DNA of 51,065 nt. Origin: Thermomicrobium sp. (lineage in GTDB: Bacteria; Chloroflexota; Chloroflexia; Thermomicrobiales; Thermomicrobiaceae). Below, piece by piece: positions 25,342 to 34,079 of this stretch. The translations under genes were made by a program, and so were the position numbers. Under the pieces are notes generated by a model that was not told where the DNA came from, searched no databases, and worked only from the letters and a program-made list of their open reading frames with translations. Where the stretch lies: contig JANZZC010000019.1 of NCBI GenBank assembly GCA_026419575.1, positions 1 to 51,065 on the forward strand, given 5' to 3'. Within the stretch, counting starts at the first letter, position 1, and each line of letters opens with the position of its first letter.

Positions 25342-25845
25342 TTACCTCGTCACGCTGCGCGGCAATTGCCACACGAGGAGCACACCCAACACGCTACCGA
25401 AAGCGAAGGTATGCGCGACGAACTGCACGAGATCATCGGCCATCCCGAACCAGGGGAAGGCGACCAGCGCGATCACGAAGAAGTTCACGACCCAGAGCGC
25501 GAAGCCGTAGAGCGTCGCCGCGATCACCAACGGAAGCGGCTTCTTGAGGAGCGGCCACGCGGCGACCAGCAGGGCAAGAACCACCCCGTACACTGCCGAC
25601 AGGATCATATGGACGATCGCACCGGCAGCGATCGCGCTCGCCAGCGAGAAGGAGGCGTCCATCGTCTTCTCCCCGAGCACGATCGCGGCGATCATTCTGA
25701 GGGGCGGGACGAACCCCATTCCCTGCAGCGCAGCGACGATCATCTCGAACATCGCGAAGACGATACCGGCCACGACCCCGGACACGAGCCCGGCCACCGC
25801 GACCTTCCGACGACTACCGGCATGGAGGAACGCGTCGCTCGCCAT
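25342..25845 (-). CDS. four-helix membrane protein of unknown function
   Basis: A 167-residue protein with about four transmembrane helices (AVAGLVSGVVAGIVFAMFEMI, AIAAGAIVHMILSAVYGVVL, PLVIAATLYGFALWVVNFFV, FVAHTFAFGSVLGVLLVW). A His in the second helix and in the last one, with Glu in the first, could face a polar site. It resembles small uncharacterised membrane proteins often annotated near respiratory or redox genes; I cannot assign a named family. GAGGTGAGCC precedes the ATG. The DsrE gene lies about 290 bases upstream on the same strand. Confidence 0.7.
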   Translation of the reverse strand: MASDAFLHAGSRRKVAVAGLVSGVVAGIVFAMFEMIVAALQGMGFVPPLRMIAAIVLGEKTMDASFSLASAIAAGAIVHMILSAVYGVVLALLVAAWPLLKKPLPLVIAATLYGFALWVVNFFVIALVAFPWFGMADDLVQFVAHTFAFGSVLGVLLVWQLPRSVTR

Positions 25846-26138
25846 GGCTCACCTCCGATTCCCTTCGACCTCCTGGAGCAGCCGCTGCCGACACTTTCAC
25901 GCTACGCGGCGACAGACCATCGTTCTGTAATGGCGCATACCGACGGGACCGATCCCCTGTCCCGGTGGACTGGTGCGGACCAGCGCCCCGGCGCGCAACT
26001 CCGACCGCACGTCGGAAGCGGCATCCGCGATCGCCCGCGCGGGAGAACGAGCGCGAGAGTCCGGCAGTGCGCTCGCCCAGCGGACCGCAGGTTCCGACCG
26101 GCAGAACAATCCTGGGGAGATCGGAGCCTGCTCCTCGA

Positions 26139-26507
26139 TCAACATGTCACCATCCGATATCCCGCTCGTAGCCAGTGCCGCAAGCTGGGATGCTGGTGGA
26201 ACTCGGCGAGCAACGGGATGCCGCTCGCCTCCAGGAACTCCTGCACGCCGAGCGCACCAGCACAGAACGCACAGGCTCCAACCACCCGATCGCGGACGAT
26301 GGCGAAGAGCCGAGACATCGGCTGTTCGGGATCGAGCGCGGCCGCTGCTGCCACGGTCCCAGCCCCGTCGAAGACGAGCACGACGTCGTCACCGTTCTCA
26401 CGCAACTCGCGCGCGAGCCGCAGCCCGTTCACGACCCGCCCGAGTCCCTCGTGCGTCTCCGGACTGGCGAGGACAACGAGAGCGACGCGGAGCGAACCGT
26501 TCTCCAT
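26139..26507 (-). CDS. DsrE/DsrF-like family protein
   Basis: A 122-residue protein of the DsrE-like fold, a small alpha/beta domain used in sulfur relay and in many uncharacterised redox proteins. Typical features are the first strand LRVALVVLASPETHEGLGRV, the glycine-rich DDVVLVFDGAGT strand, and CAFCAGALG with a CxxC pair that could carry sulfur or bind metal. The start at 26507 is preceded by GGAGGTGTGTC; the longer frame to 26651 adds sequence without homology. It is divergent from the Crp/Fnr gene, which could regulate it. Confidence 0.75.
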   Translation of the reverse strand: MENGSLRVALVVLASPETHEGLGRVVNGLRLARELRENGDDVVLVFDGAGTVAAAAALDPEQPMSRLFAIVRDRVVGACAFCAGALGVQEFLEASGIPLLAEFHQHPSLRHWLRAGYRMVTC

Positions 26508-26751
26508 GACACACCTCCTGAACCAACTCCCTTGCCTGACGCATGCGTGGGATCCGGCACCGGTCTCCGTCGGTACCGTACCCCGTAGTGCAGGCACGGA
26601 TCCGTAGTCGCGCTTACAGAGCAGCGAGGAGGTCACCGCGAGGAGCCGCATCCGGCGGGACGAGCGTCGGCACGAGACGCAACCGTCGCGAGCCGGCGCG
26701 AGACAACCGTGGTCGGCAGATCACCCGCGCGGTACCATCGACTCCGACAGC

Positions 26752-27507
26752 ATGCCGGCGCTTCTGGCGGGGACACAGCGACCGATGAACAGGGTCCAAC
26801 TCGCACGCCGGAAGACCGCCGACTATCTCTCCTCGATGACGATCTTCCAGGATCTCTCGTCACGGGAGATCGCCGACCTCGAGCGGATGCTCGGCGCTGT
26901 CGTCTATCGCCGCGGGCAAGCCATCTACGATCCGGATGTACCAGCCGAACGGCTCTTTCTCTTGAAGGAGAGAGAAGTCGAGATCTTCCGGATGAACGCC
27001 GACGGTAAGAAGCTCGTCCTGGCACGCCTCGGGCCTGGCTCGATCTTCGGCGAAATGACAATCATCGGCCAGCGCCTCCACCGTAGTTTCGCGACAGCAC
27101 TGACCGATTGTCTCGTCTGCGTGATGACCCGTTCGGACGTCGAGCGGGCCCTCCTCAGCGATCCCCGCATCGCCCGACGTCTCGTCGAGTATCTCGGCAC
27201 CCGGCTCGCCGAGATTGAGGATCAGGTGGAGGAACGCGCGTTCAAGAACGTCCCTGCCCGGCTGGCCGGACTCCTCCTGCGCCTCGCCAACCGCCGCGAC
27301 TGGCGAGGTCGCCGCGTCGTCGAACGGCTGACGCACCAGCAGCTGGCGGAACTCCTCGGCACGTATCGGGAAACCGTCACCGCGACGCTCGACCAGTTCC
27401 GCGATCGCGGTCTCCTCGAGATCGGACGCAAGCGCATCGTCCTCCTCGACGCAGCCGGCCTCGCGCACCTGGCGAGTCAGGCGAACCTACCCGGCGCGGA
27501 GACCTGA
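26752..27507 (+). CDS. Crp/Fnr family transcriptional regulator
   Basis: A 251-residue regulator: a cyclic-nucleotide-binding-fold domain (FQDLSSREIADLERML ... GSIFGEMTIIGQRLH) and a C-terminal winged helix (LTHQQLAELLGTYRETVTATLDQFRDRGLLE) whose recognition helix carries the Thr-Tyr-Arg-Glu seen in many Crp-like proteins. The Arg/Ser cAMP pocket is not complete, and there is no N-terminal Fnr-type Cys cluster, so the signal is unknown. No good Shine-Dalgarno precedes ATG 26752 or ATG 26785; a TACCAT -10 at 26733-26738 would give a near-leaderless message. It is divergent from the DsrE gene and may control it. Confidence 0.85.
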   Translation: MPALLAGTQRPMNRVQLARRKTADYLSSMTIFQDLSSREIADLERMLGAVVYRRGQAIYDPDVPAERLFLLKEREVEIFRMNADGKKLVLARLGPGSIFGEMTIIGQRLHRSFATALTDCLVCVMTRSDVERALLSDPRIARRLVEYLGTRLAEIEDQVEERAFKNVPARLAGLLLRLANRRDWRGRRVVERLTHQQLAELLGTYRETVTATLDQFRDRGLLEIGRKRIVLLDAAGLAHLASQANLPGAET

Positions 27508-27582
27508 GCGACCCAACGTGCCGCCCGCGCTGCTCCCACCGGGCGGCGGCGGATTCCCAGCGCAGCGCACGCCGTCGGTCGC

Positions 27583-28368
27583 TCAGCAGCCGCCCGACGG
27601 CTCGGCCGGGAGGGCCCCCAGCATCCGGAAGAAGGCTTCGATCTTCTCGAGGTCCCACGCGGTGAGATCGACCGTCACCTGCACCCGCACCTCCATGCCG
27701 CCGACCGTCGCGGACGCTCCCGCCGCGCCCGGCACCACCGCCTCGACTGCAGGGACGCGCTCGGTGGCGACCGTCGACGCCGGCCCGCCCTCGACGCGCG
27801 CTTCCTCCGCTGCGCTCCGCAGCGGCTCCGGTTCGGCGAGGAGCGGTCGCAGCGCCCGCAGCTGCTCCTCGATGTCGGGAGAGAGGATGAGCCGCGACGG
27901 CTGCCCGCGCACCCCGCGGCGGAACACCCCCAAACCCGCTTCCTCGGCCAGCTTGAAGAAGAACGTCCGCGCCTCCTCCACCCGGTTGCGCGGTTGCCCC
28001 AGCCGCATCTCCACCTGCCACACCCGCTCCACCCACGGGCCGTCGATCACCGCCAGTCCCTCGCGCACCGCCCGTTCGATCGCTCCCCCATACGGCGGAT
28101 AGCTGAGCACGACGCGCGCCAGCTCGCGCCGCCGCTCGGCGGCGTCGGTCGCGTAGGCCAGGCGTCGCCCGGCTTCGGTCAAGCGGATCTCGGCATCGTC
28201 CCGCTCGATCAAGCCCAGCTGCGCGAGCGCGTTCAGCGTCTCGCGGAGCGGCTCGCCGCCGCCGAGCCGGGCTTCCAGCACGCTGCGATCGACTCCCCGC
28301 CCCTTCGCGTACTCCAGCACCTGGAAGAGCAAGCGCGGATCGGTTCGGTACGGCAGCAGGATCTCCAT
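27583..28368 (-). CDS. winged-helix hypothetical protein
   Basis: A 261-residue protein that I cannot name. The first ~70 residues look like a winged helix (LLFQVLEYAKGRGVDRSVLEARL, LRETLNALAQLGLIERDD, IRLTEAGRRLAYA), continuing with helical segments and a second helix-rich block about 120-165. The Ala-rich middle is probably a linker, and the last ~35 residues return to a strand-helix (VRVQVTVDLTAWDLEKIEAFFRML), perhaps for dimerisation or partner binding. The layout suggests a DNA-binding or adaptor protein. It is transcribed alone, towards the Crp/Fnr gene. Confidence 0.65.
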   Translation of the reverse strand: MEILLPYRTDPRLLFQVLEYAKGRGVDRSVLEARLGGGEPLRETLNALAQLGLIERDDAEIRLTEAGRRLAYATDAAERRRELARVVLSYPPYGGAIERAVREGLAVIDGPWVERVWQVEMRLGQPRNRVEEARTFFFKLAEEAGLGVFRRGVRGQPSRLILSPDIEEQLRALRPLLAEPEPLRSAAEEARVEGGPASTVATERVPAVEAVVPGAAGASATVGGMEVRVQVTVDLTAWDLEKIEAFFRMLGALPAEPSGGC

Positions 28369-29282
28369 GGCGATTCCTCCAGCATCACCTTCACGCGACC
28401 ATTCTAGTCGATGGGCACGCGTCCGTGCAAGCGCTCGCTACCGGAACGAGCACGCCATCCGGCACGGCGGAGTCAATCGTGCTGGAGAAAACCGCCACCT
28501 CGCCGCATCCGGCGTCGTTCGCGCCGTTGAGCGGACGCGCGTCGACACTGGCACCGGGGACCAGTTTCGCAACTCGGCACGCGACACGGGAGCGGCCGCC
28601 GTCGAGCCCGACGAGCGATCCGGAACGCGTGCCGGCAAGGGCGACAGCGGTGTCCGGTCGATCGGCATGGCAGCCGTCGCCCGCCGGCCCCGCGTGACGG
28701 ACGACGCGGCGTCCGGTGCGCGCCCGGGCACCCGAGCGGCGGGTTCGAGTTCCCGCGCACCGTTTTTCCACACCGAACTCGGCACGCGCTGACTCCTCCG
28801 CGGAGCGTGCCGGGTCGCGACGCGATTCGCCACGCGAGCGCGGCTTTCTTCCGTGGCCGCTTTCCCCCCTTGCGGGTGTGTTCTTGAGTAGAGGGGTCTC
28901 TCGCGCAGTGTCCGACCGGAGCCAGCGCGGCCCGCACCTCGCCTATCGAGCGGGCCGGGAGCTCCGCGACCGGCGGCACCGAGCGCTGGTCCGGCGCGGA
29001 AGTCCCGCGGGGGTCACGTTCCGAGGCCACGGCCGATCCTGCGCGCTGCACCCCCGCAGACGATCGCCGGCATCCACCGACAGTGCCGCTGCCGGCACCC
29101 CGCCCGGCCGCTGCGGCGCACCGCCGTCGGTGCTGCCCGGGGCAGCCCGTCCGCCCGACCGAGGCGTCGACCACCAGAGGCGACGCCGTCAGCCAGCACC
29201 GGCCCCGTCGATCCCGGCCGGTGCCCTCGCCAGGACGACCGATTCAACGGAAGTATCGCGGAAGCAATTGAGGAGTGATAGG
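28369..29282. other. 914-base region upstream of the initiator-like gene
   Basis: No protein-like frame, though one stays open into the next gene. It contains TTTTCCACA at 28764-28772, a full match to the DnaA-box consensus TTWTNCACA, which should be rare in such GC-rich DNA. A short AT-richer patch lies around 28850-28890. This could be an origin or control region for the adjacent replication-type gene, but only one box was found. Confidence 0.35.
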
Positions 29283-31019
29283 ATGCACTTGAATCACGCG
29301 ACACGTGCCGCTATGCTGACGATCGGGCGGAGCGGGGAAGGGGGTCGCACGATGGTCGACCCACCGACCGAACCGGTCGGGCAGCCGGAGCGGAGCGGCG
29401 AGGACAGCCGTCGTCGCGGCTGGTTCTGGCACTGGAACACGATCATCACCCAGTTCGCGCCCTTGATCGGCCTCAAGGGAGTGGGGTTGCTCAACTCGTA
29501 CACGGTCTGGACGGACCGGCGTGAGCATTCTCCCTACCGTGGCTACGCCTTCCCCTCGCAACAGGCGGAGGCCGCCTTCTACGGTGAGGATCGCGGCGAA
29601 CTCATCACCATCAACAAGATCCTGGTCGCTCTCGATCTCGTGGAGATCCGCAAGGAGATGGTGACCCGGACCGACGAGGCCGGTCGACGCTGGCGCGTCC
29701 CCCACAACTTCTATCGCGTCAAGGATCGACCGGAGGGGTTCGTCCTGACGCCGGAAGCCGTGCTCCGCGTCGTCGAGCTGGCTGCCCGCGACGACGCCGT
29801 GTACCGCTACATCCGCCACATCTTCTCGCCCCGCTTCGCCCCGATCGACCGGGACAACGTCTGGCACCGTATCCTGCCGGTCGTCCGTCAGCACCCGATC
29901 TGGCAGGCCCTGGCCGCCCGCGCCGCCGCCGAGGACGCCCGCTTCTCCGCCCGCACCCGCGCCGGACACGCCCGCCGCAAGGCCGCCGCCCTGAACCCGG
30001 CTTCGCCCGAGGAGACCTCGGTTGCTCCGTGCGACGGAGGTTCCCCGACCGTTGTCGCAGCGAGCAACAGTGGTTCACCCGCCGATGTTGCACCGAGCGA
30101 CACTGGTCGGGTGCCCGATGACCCAACCTTCGTTGGCCCGACCAACAGAGAGGAGGCGAGCAGTGTTGCTCCGACCGACAGGACGTATGACCAAGCTGCT
30201 GCGACGACTACGACAACGACTGCGCTCCTCCCGGAAGACGCGCCCCCGAGCGACGGAGCCGGTCCGCTGCTCGAACCGTCGCCGGAGGTCGTCGCGTGTT
30301 ACGAGGCAGCGAACGCCCGGCCAGCCTCGCCCCTGGAGCGCGACCTCCTGGCCGAGCTCGAGCGAGAGTTCGCGCCGCTGGCCGAGGCGCGCGGCGAGCG
30401 ACCAGCCGAGCTCGTCGTCGCCGCGATCCGCGAGGCGGTCGCCAGCGGCTCGCGCTACGTCGCCCCGAAACGAGTCCGCGAGATCCTCGCTCGCTGGTCG
30501 CGCCACGCCGTTCGGTCGAGCCCTCCGCGCGGGCGGGGCCTGAGCGAGCACCGCGTCGTGTCCCTCGAGACCACGGCGGTGCCCGACTCGACAGCCGAGC
30601 TCCCGCCGGCCGCGCTCGATCGGCTCGTCTCGCTCCTCGAAGCGGCGCTCCTCTCGCGTCTCGCGCAGGGGAGCGCTCCGGCAGCGGCTGCGCCGCCGGC
30701 CGACGAACCCGCCGTCGCTCCTCCGGAAGCGGACGAGCCGCCGTCCTCGCTCGCCCCGCTCTGGTCGCTCGCCCAGGAACATCTCGGCGAACGTCTGCCC
30801 TCGGCAGCCTTCGCCGAGTGCATTCGGCCGGCCCGGGTGCTCGCGGTACCGGCGCCCGACGAGGTCGTCCTCGGCGTGCCCAACGGCTCGGTGCGCCAGA
30901 AGCTCGTCCGGCGCTGGCTGCCGGAGGTGCGCGAGGTACTGGCGACGCTGCTCGGTCGACCCGTCGAGGTGCGGGTGGTCACGTTCGCCGAATGGAGGCG
31001 GTCCGATGCCGCTCCGTGA
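29283..31019 (+). CDS. replication-initiator-like protein with C-terminal DnaA domain-I-like module
   Basis: A 578-residue protein. Residues about 45-190 form a helix-rich winged-helix-like region (HWNTIITQFAPLIGLKGVG, FPSQQAEAAFYGEDRG, ITINKILVALDLVEIRKEM) resembling the N-termini of plasmid or phage replication initiators. A low-complexity Ala/Pro/Ser linker with repeated VAPSD-type units follows, then a basic helical part. The last ~75 residues, from LWSLAQEHLGERLP to LLGRPVEVRVVTF, match DnaA domain I, the module that recruits DnaB helicase and DnaA partners. No AAA+ domain is present. GAGGAG precedes ATG 29283; ATG 29352 behind GGGGAAGGGGG is an alternative. It may start replication of a mobile element or plasmid, or regulate DnaA; this is inference. 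Confidence 0.8.
   Translation: MHLNHATRAAMLTIGRSGEGGRTMVDPPTEPVGQPERSGEDSRRRGWFWHWNTIITQFAPLIGLKGVGLLNSYTVWTDRREHSPYRGYAFPSQQAEAAFYGEDRGELITINKILVALDLVEIRKEMVTRTDEAGRRWRVPHNFYRVKDRPEGFVLTPEAVLRVVELAARDDAVYRYIRHIFSPRFAPIDRDNVWHRILPVVRQHPIWQALAARAAAEDARFSARTRAGHARRKAAALNPASPEETSVAPCDGGSPTVVAASNSGSPADVAPSDTGRVPDDPTFVGPTNREEASSVAPTDRTYDQAAATTTTTTALLPEDAPPSDGAGPLLEPSPEVVACYEAANARPASPLERDLLAELEREFAPLAEARGERPAELVVAAIREAVASGSRYVAPKRVREILARWSRHAVRSSPPRGRGLSEHRVVSLETTAVPDSTAELPPAALDRLVSLLEAALLSRLAQGSAPAAAAPPADEPAVAPPEADEPPSSLAPLWSLAQEHLGERLPSAAFAECIRPARVLAVPAPDEVVLGVPNGSVRQKLVRRWLPEVREVLATLLGRPVEVRVVTFAEWRRSDAAP
30021..30182 (+). repeat. degenerate iteron-like repeats inside the initiator-like gene
   Basis: Five related units begin at 30021, 30051, 30087, 30132 and 30165. 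A rough consensus is GTTGCWCCGAGCGACASTGG. Start spacings are 30, 36, 45 and 33 bases, all multiples of three, so they also encode a repeated protein motif (V-A-P-S-D/N-x-G-x-P). The stretch is visibly less GC-rich than its surroundings. It may be just a protein linker repeat, or an origin with iterons inside the initiator gene, as in lambda O. Confidence 0.55.
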
Positions 31020-31137
31020 GCCGCCGACCCTCCCGGTCGGGTGCGCCGACCGCCGCGAGGCGATCGGCGCCGGGTTCCTGTTGCGGCGGCGAGCGCGGTG
31101 GTGTCCGTGCGGGGATGCGCGGCGCGCGGCTGCTCCG

Positions 31138-32076
31138 TCATCGGAGGAAAAGCGTCGGCATACCGGGTCTGGCGCCACCGGCCGCGGGCGACCCGCGCCG
31201 GGGATCGAGCAGACGCGCACCGACCTCCCGCACCGCCGGATGCGGACTGGCCAGCGCCGCGTGTGCCGGTAGCGGATGGCGGTGCTCGCTCCAGAGGAGC
31301 TCCGCCGCCGTCTCGGCGAGCTCCCGCTCGGGATGCTGGACGAGCAGGGCGAGGATCGGGGCGAGTTCGGCGGTCGGCGTGCTCCGCGCGAGTGCCCGGA
31401 GAGCGTCGCAGCGCACCGCGACCGGCTGCGCCTCGTCGGCGAGGAGTGCGAGCGCGACGTCCCTGGCCTCGGGGTCGTGTCGCAGTGCCCGCTGCCAGAC
31501 GGCTCGGCGCGCTCGCTGGCTCGGCGCACGTACCCACCATCGCCAGTCGGCCAGGACGAGGTCGGGCGCTCGTTGGGCTGCGACCTCGGCCGCCAGCCCG
31601 CGCACGACCTCGTCCGGGTCGGCGAGCGCGACCCGGAGGAGCGCACGCTCGGCCCCGGGAGGAAGCCGGAGCTCGCGCGTCGGATCGGCCAGCAGCAGGG
31701 TCACGGCGACTTCTCGCGCCAGCGGAGTACCGCGGCGCAGGACCCTGAGCGCGGCGCTGACCAGGAACGGGATCCCCTCGGTCGCCGCCCGCTCCCAGAC
31801 CGCGAGCGCCGCGTTGCTGCCGGCCAGCCAGTCGACGTTGGCTGCGAGCGTGTCGCGGTCCAACCGGTCGACGACGACCCACGTCGAGGGGTCCCGTCGC
31901 ATGGGCGAGAAGTCGTCCCGGTAGGCCAGCAGCGCGGCTGCGAGGAAGGCGGCCTCCCGACCGGCGAGGCGCGGCAGCACCGTCCGGCGGAGCCAGCGGC
32001 GCCCGGCCGGAGCGGCAAGCGCATCCAGAAGTTCCGGGAGCGGTAAATCCGGGGTCTTTCGGTAGCACGTCTCCAT
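31138..32076 (-). CDS. HEAT-repeat protein
   Basis: A 312-residue all-helical protein. Repeats of about 30-40 residues with the HEAT pattern run from roughly residue 85 on (for example LLRVALADPDEVVRGLAAEVAAQ, DVALALLADEAQPVAVRCDALRALA, LALLVQHPERELAETAAELL, HAALASPHPAVREVGARLL). The first ~80 residues contain Cys/Arg-rich sequence without a known domain. Such scaffolds bind proteins or DNA; there is no lyase active site visible. The ATG at 32076 is chosen because homology-like sequence starts there, although its ribosome site is weak. It is convergent with the initiator-like gene and divergent from the DsbA gene. Confidence 0.75.
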   Translation of the reverse strand: METCYRKTPDLPLPELLDALAAPAGRRWLRRTVLPRLAGREAAFLAAALLAYRDDFSPMRRDPSTWVVVDRLDRDTLAANVDWLAGSNAALAVWERAATEGIPFLVSAALRVLRRGTPLAREVAVTLLLADPTRELRLPPGAERALLRVALADPDEVVRGLAAEVAAQRAPDLVLADWRWWVRAPSQRARRAVWQRALRHDPEARDVALALLADEAQPVAVRCDALRALARSTPTAELAPILALLVQHPERELAETAAELLWSEHRHPLPAHAALASPHPAVREVGARLLDPRRGSPAAGGARPGMPTLFLR

Positions 32077-32248
32077 CGGGGCGTCCCCAGCCGTCGCTCC
32101 CGAGTGTACGCCGGAGCGCGTCCCCGAGCGCCGGAGAAACGACCCGGCTCCGCCGTCGGCCAGGTCCGTCGCCCTTCCACGCGGGCGCGGTGCCTCTGGT
32201 ACCATTCCGGCCGATAGCGGAGCGGAAGATCGACGAAAGGGCTTGTCC

Positions 32249-33010
32249 ATGTCGACGTCGGGTCGTACGCCACCCAAGGCCGAGAACCGAGCCGAGCAGG
32301 AGCGCTTGTCGCGGCGCGCGCAGCGCAAGCTCGAAGCCGAGCGACGCGCCCGCCAGCGTCGGATGCTCTTCGTCGCGGTACCGGTCGTCATCGCCGTCAT
32401 CGCTGCGGGGATCGGCATCTGGCTCAACCAGCGCAGTGCCCAGCACGTCGCTGCCGTCCAGATGCCGGACGTCTCCAAGTACACCAGCGTGCCGCGCGAC
32501 GGCCGTATCCTCGGTGATCCCAACGCGCCCGTCCACGTCATCGAGTGGGGCGATTACCAGTGCCCGGCCTGCCGGAGCTTCGAGCAGCGGTTCTTCCCGA
32601 CCATCCTCGAGCAGTACATCGCCACCGGCAAGGTACGGTGGGAGTTCCGTGACTTCGCCTTCATCGGTTCGGAGTCGACGCGCGCTGCCGAGGCAGCCTA
32701 CTGTGCGCTGGACCAGGGGAAGTTCTGGGAGTTCCATGCGGCGCTCTACGCGAACCAGACCGGGGAGAACGTCGGCTCCTTCAGCGATCGCCGTCTGGAG
32801 GAGATCGCGCGCGTCGTCGGGCTCGACGTCGACGCCTTCCGCAGCTGCCTGCGCGACGAGAAGCACGCCGATGCCGTCCAGCAGATGGTGCGCGAGGCCC
32901 AATCGCTCGGCGTGCGGGCGACTCCGTCCTTCAGCGTGAACGGTAGTGCCCCGTTCACCATCTCGAGCCTCGCTGACCTCACCAGTCGCATCGAGGAGGC
33001 GCTGCCGTGA
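32249..33010 (+). CDS. DsbA-like membrane-anchored thiol oxidoreductase
   Basis: A 253-residue protein with a charged cytoplasmic N-terminus (about 40 residues, many Arg/Glu), one membrane anchor (LFVAVPVVIAVIAAGIGIWL) and an extracytoplasmic thioredoxin-fold domain of DsbA/BdbD type with active site CPAC in YQCPACRSFEQRF, then the helical insert (AAEAAYCALDQGKFWEFHAALY) and the cis-Pro loop VRATPSFSVNG. It should form or isomerise disulfides in exported proteins. GAAAGG precedes ATG 32249. It overlaps the VKOR gene by 4 bases, so the two form an oxidant pair. Confidence 0.9.
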   Translation: MSTSGRTPPKAENRAEQERLSRRAQRKLEAERRARQRRMLFVAVPVVIAVIAAGIGIWLNQRSAQHVAAVQMPDVSKYTSVPRDGRILGDPNAPVHVIEWGDYQCPACRSFEQRFFPTILEQYIATGKVRWEFRDFAFIGSESTRAAEAAYCALDQGKFWEFHAALYANQTGENVGSFSDRRLEEIARVVGLDVDAFRSCLRDEKHADAVQQMVREAQSLGVRATPSFSVNGSAPFTISSLADLTSRIEEALP

Positions 33011-33498
33011 GTCGGCGCCCGCGCTGGCCGCTCCTCTCGCTCCTCCTCGCCCTGGCCGGCGTCGCTGTCGCTGGCTATCTCACGGTCGTCGCCTACGACG
33101 ACGCGCTCCTGGTCTGCGGGCTCGGCGACTGTTCGACGGTGCAGAACAGCCCGTACGCCAAGGTCGGCGGCGTACCGATCGCGCTCCTCGGCCTCGGCAT
33201 GTACCTCGCGCTGCTCGGAGGAGGACTGGCCCGCTGGCGCTGGCCGCGTCGGGCCGACCTCTTGACGAGCGCCAACGCCGGTATCGCCCTCGCCGGGACG
33301 CTCTACTCGGCCTATCTCACCTATCTCGAGCTCTTCGTCATCCACGCCATTTGCCAGTGGTGCGTCACGAGCGCCGTCCTGGTGACGGCGCTCCTCCTCG
33401 TCGAGGGTTGGGGGCTCCGGCGACTCCTGCGCGGGGAGCTCCTGCTCGAGGCCGATCCGCTGCCGCGCGCTTCGCGCCGTCAGCAACCGGCCCCGTAA
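33007..33498 (+). CDS. vitamin K epoxide reductase (VKOR) family protein
   Basis: A 163-residue, four-helix membrane protein that reoxidises DsbA-type partners using quinone, functionally replacing DsbB. The loop cysteines CGLGDC near residue 40 and the redox CQWC motif near residue 118 match VKOR. It starts with GTG at 33007, overlapping the DsbA gene by 4 bases (GTGA), so expression is coupled. It ends 19 bases inside the convergent YkoP-like gene. Confidence 0.9.
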   Translation: MSRRPRWPLLSLLLALAGVAVAGYLTVVAYDDALLVCGLGDCSTVQNSPYAKVGGVPIALLGLGMYLALLGGGLARWRWPRRADLLTSANAGIALAGTLYSAYLTYLELFVIHAICQWCVTSAVLVTALLLVEGWGLRRLLRGELLLEADPLPRASRRQQPAP

Positions 33499-34079
33499 CG
33501 GGCGAGGAGCGTCGCTCGGCTCATCCAGGCACGACCCGGCCAGGCGCGCTCGCGGTACCGTTCGGCCATGCGCCAGCCGAGCGGATGGTAGACCGCGATC
33601 AGCCCGACGAAGAAGTACCGTTGCAGACGGTGGTACCAGGTCGGCGGGAGCGGGTGGACTTCGAAGCCGAGCCGCCGTCCTGCCCGGGCGAAGAGGGTGA
33701 TCCCCACCAGCGCCCGCACGTCGCCGAACTCGCCCCGGCCGATCCGGCAGGCGAGTTCGACCAGGTCCTCGCGCGCCAGCCGCAAGAGGTCCCACGGGAG
33801 CTGCGCACCTGCCAGCGAGAGCGCGAGCAGCCGGCGGTTGTCGAAGTGAAGCTCCACCACCGGGTCCCCCGGCTCGATCCGCGTGCCGTCGGCGAGCGTC
33901 GTCGCCGGGCCGCGGTACCGCACGATCCGGTAGCGGAAGAACCCGCCGGGCCGCACGTGCCGCGGCCGCCAGACGAGCTCGGTCAGCCGCTCCCAGCCGA
34001 GCCACACCGCGAGCAAGCCGACGGCTCGACCGCTCCCGGCACGACCGAGCCGGATGAGCCACCAGGGGAAGTCCTTCAG
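33480..34079 (-). CDS. YkoP-like domain protein
   Basis: A roughly 199-residue protein. It contains the pattern RVGGFFRYRIVRYRGPATTLADGTRIEPGDPVVELH in variant form (here FRYRIVRYRGP, LADGTRIEPGDPVVELHFDN), followed by a helical part, as in YkoP-like domains found near polysaccharide deacetylases and GT2 enzymes. The likely role is in handling cell-surface polysaccharide. The start is uncertain: an in-frame start at 34211 would lie far inside the upstream gene, while a CTG at 34079 overlaps its TGA (CTGA). I prefer the short form. It is last in the four-gene minus-strand operon. Confidence 0.7.
   Translation of the reverse strand: MKDFPWWLIRLGRAGSGRAVGLLAVWLGWERLTELVWRPRHVRPGGFFRYRIVRYRGPATTLADGTRIEPGDPVVELHFDNRRLLALSLAGAQLPWDLLRLAREDLVELACRIGRGEFGDVRALVGITLFARAGRRLGFEVHPLPPTWYHRLQRYFFVGLIAVYHPLGWRMAERYRERAWPGRAWMSRATLLARYGAGC

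Noticed and set aside
28716-29282. N-terminal extension of the initiator-like protein
   Set aside because: The frame is open, but the translation is Arg/Pro-rich without structure, and a good GAGGAG ribosome site precedes the ATG at 29283.
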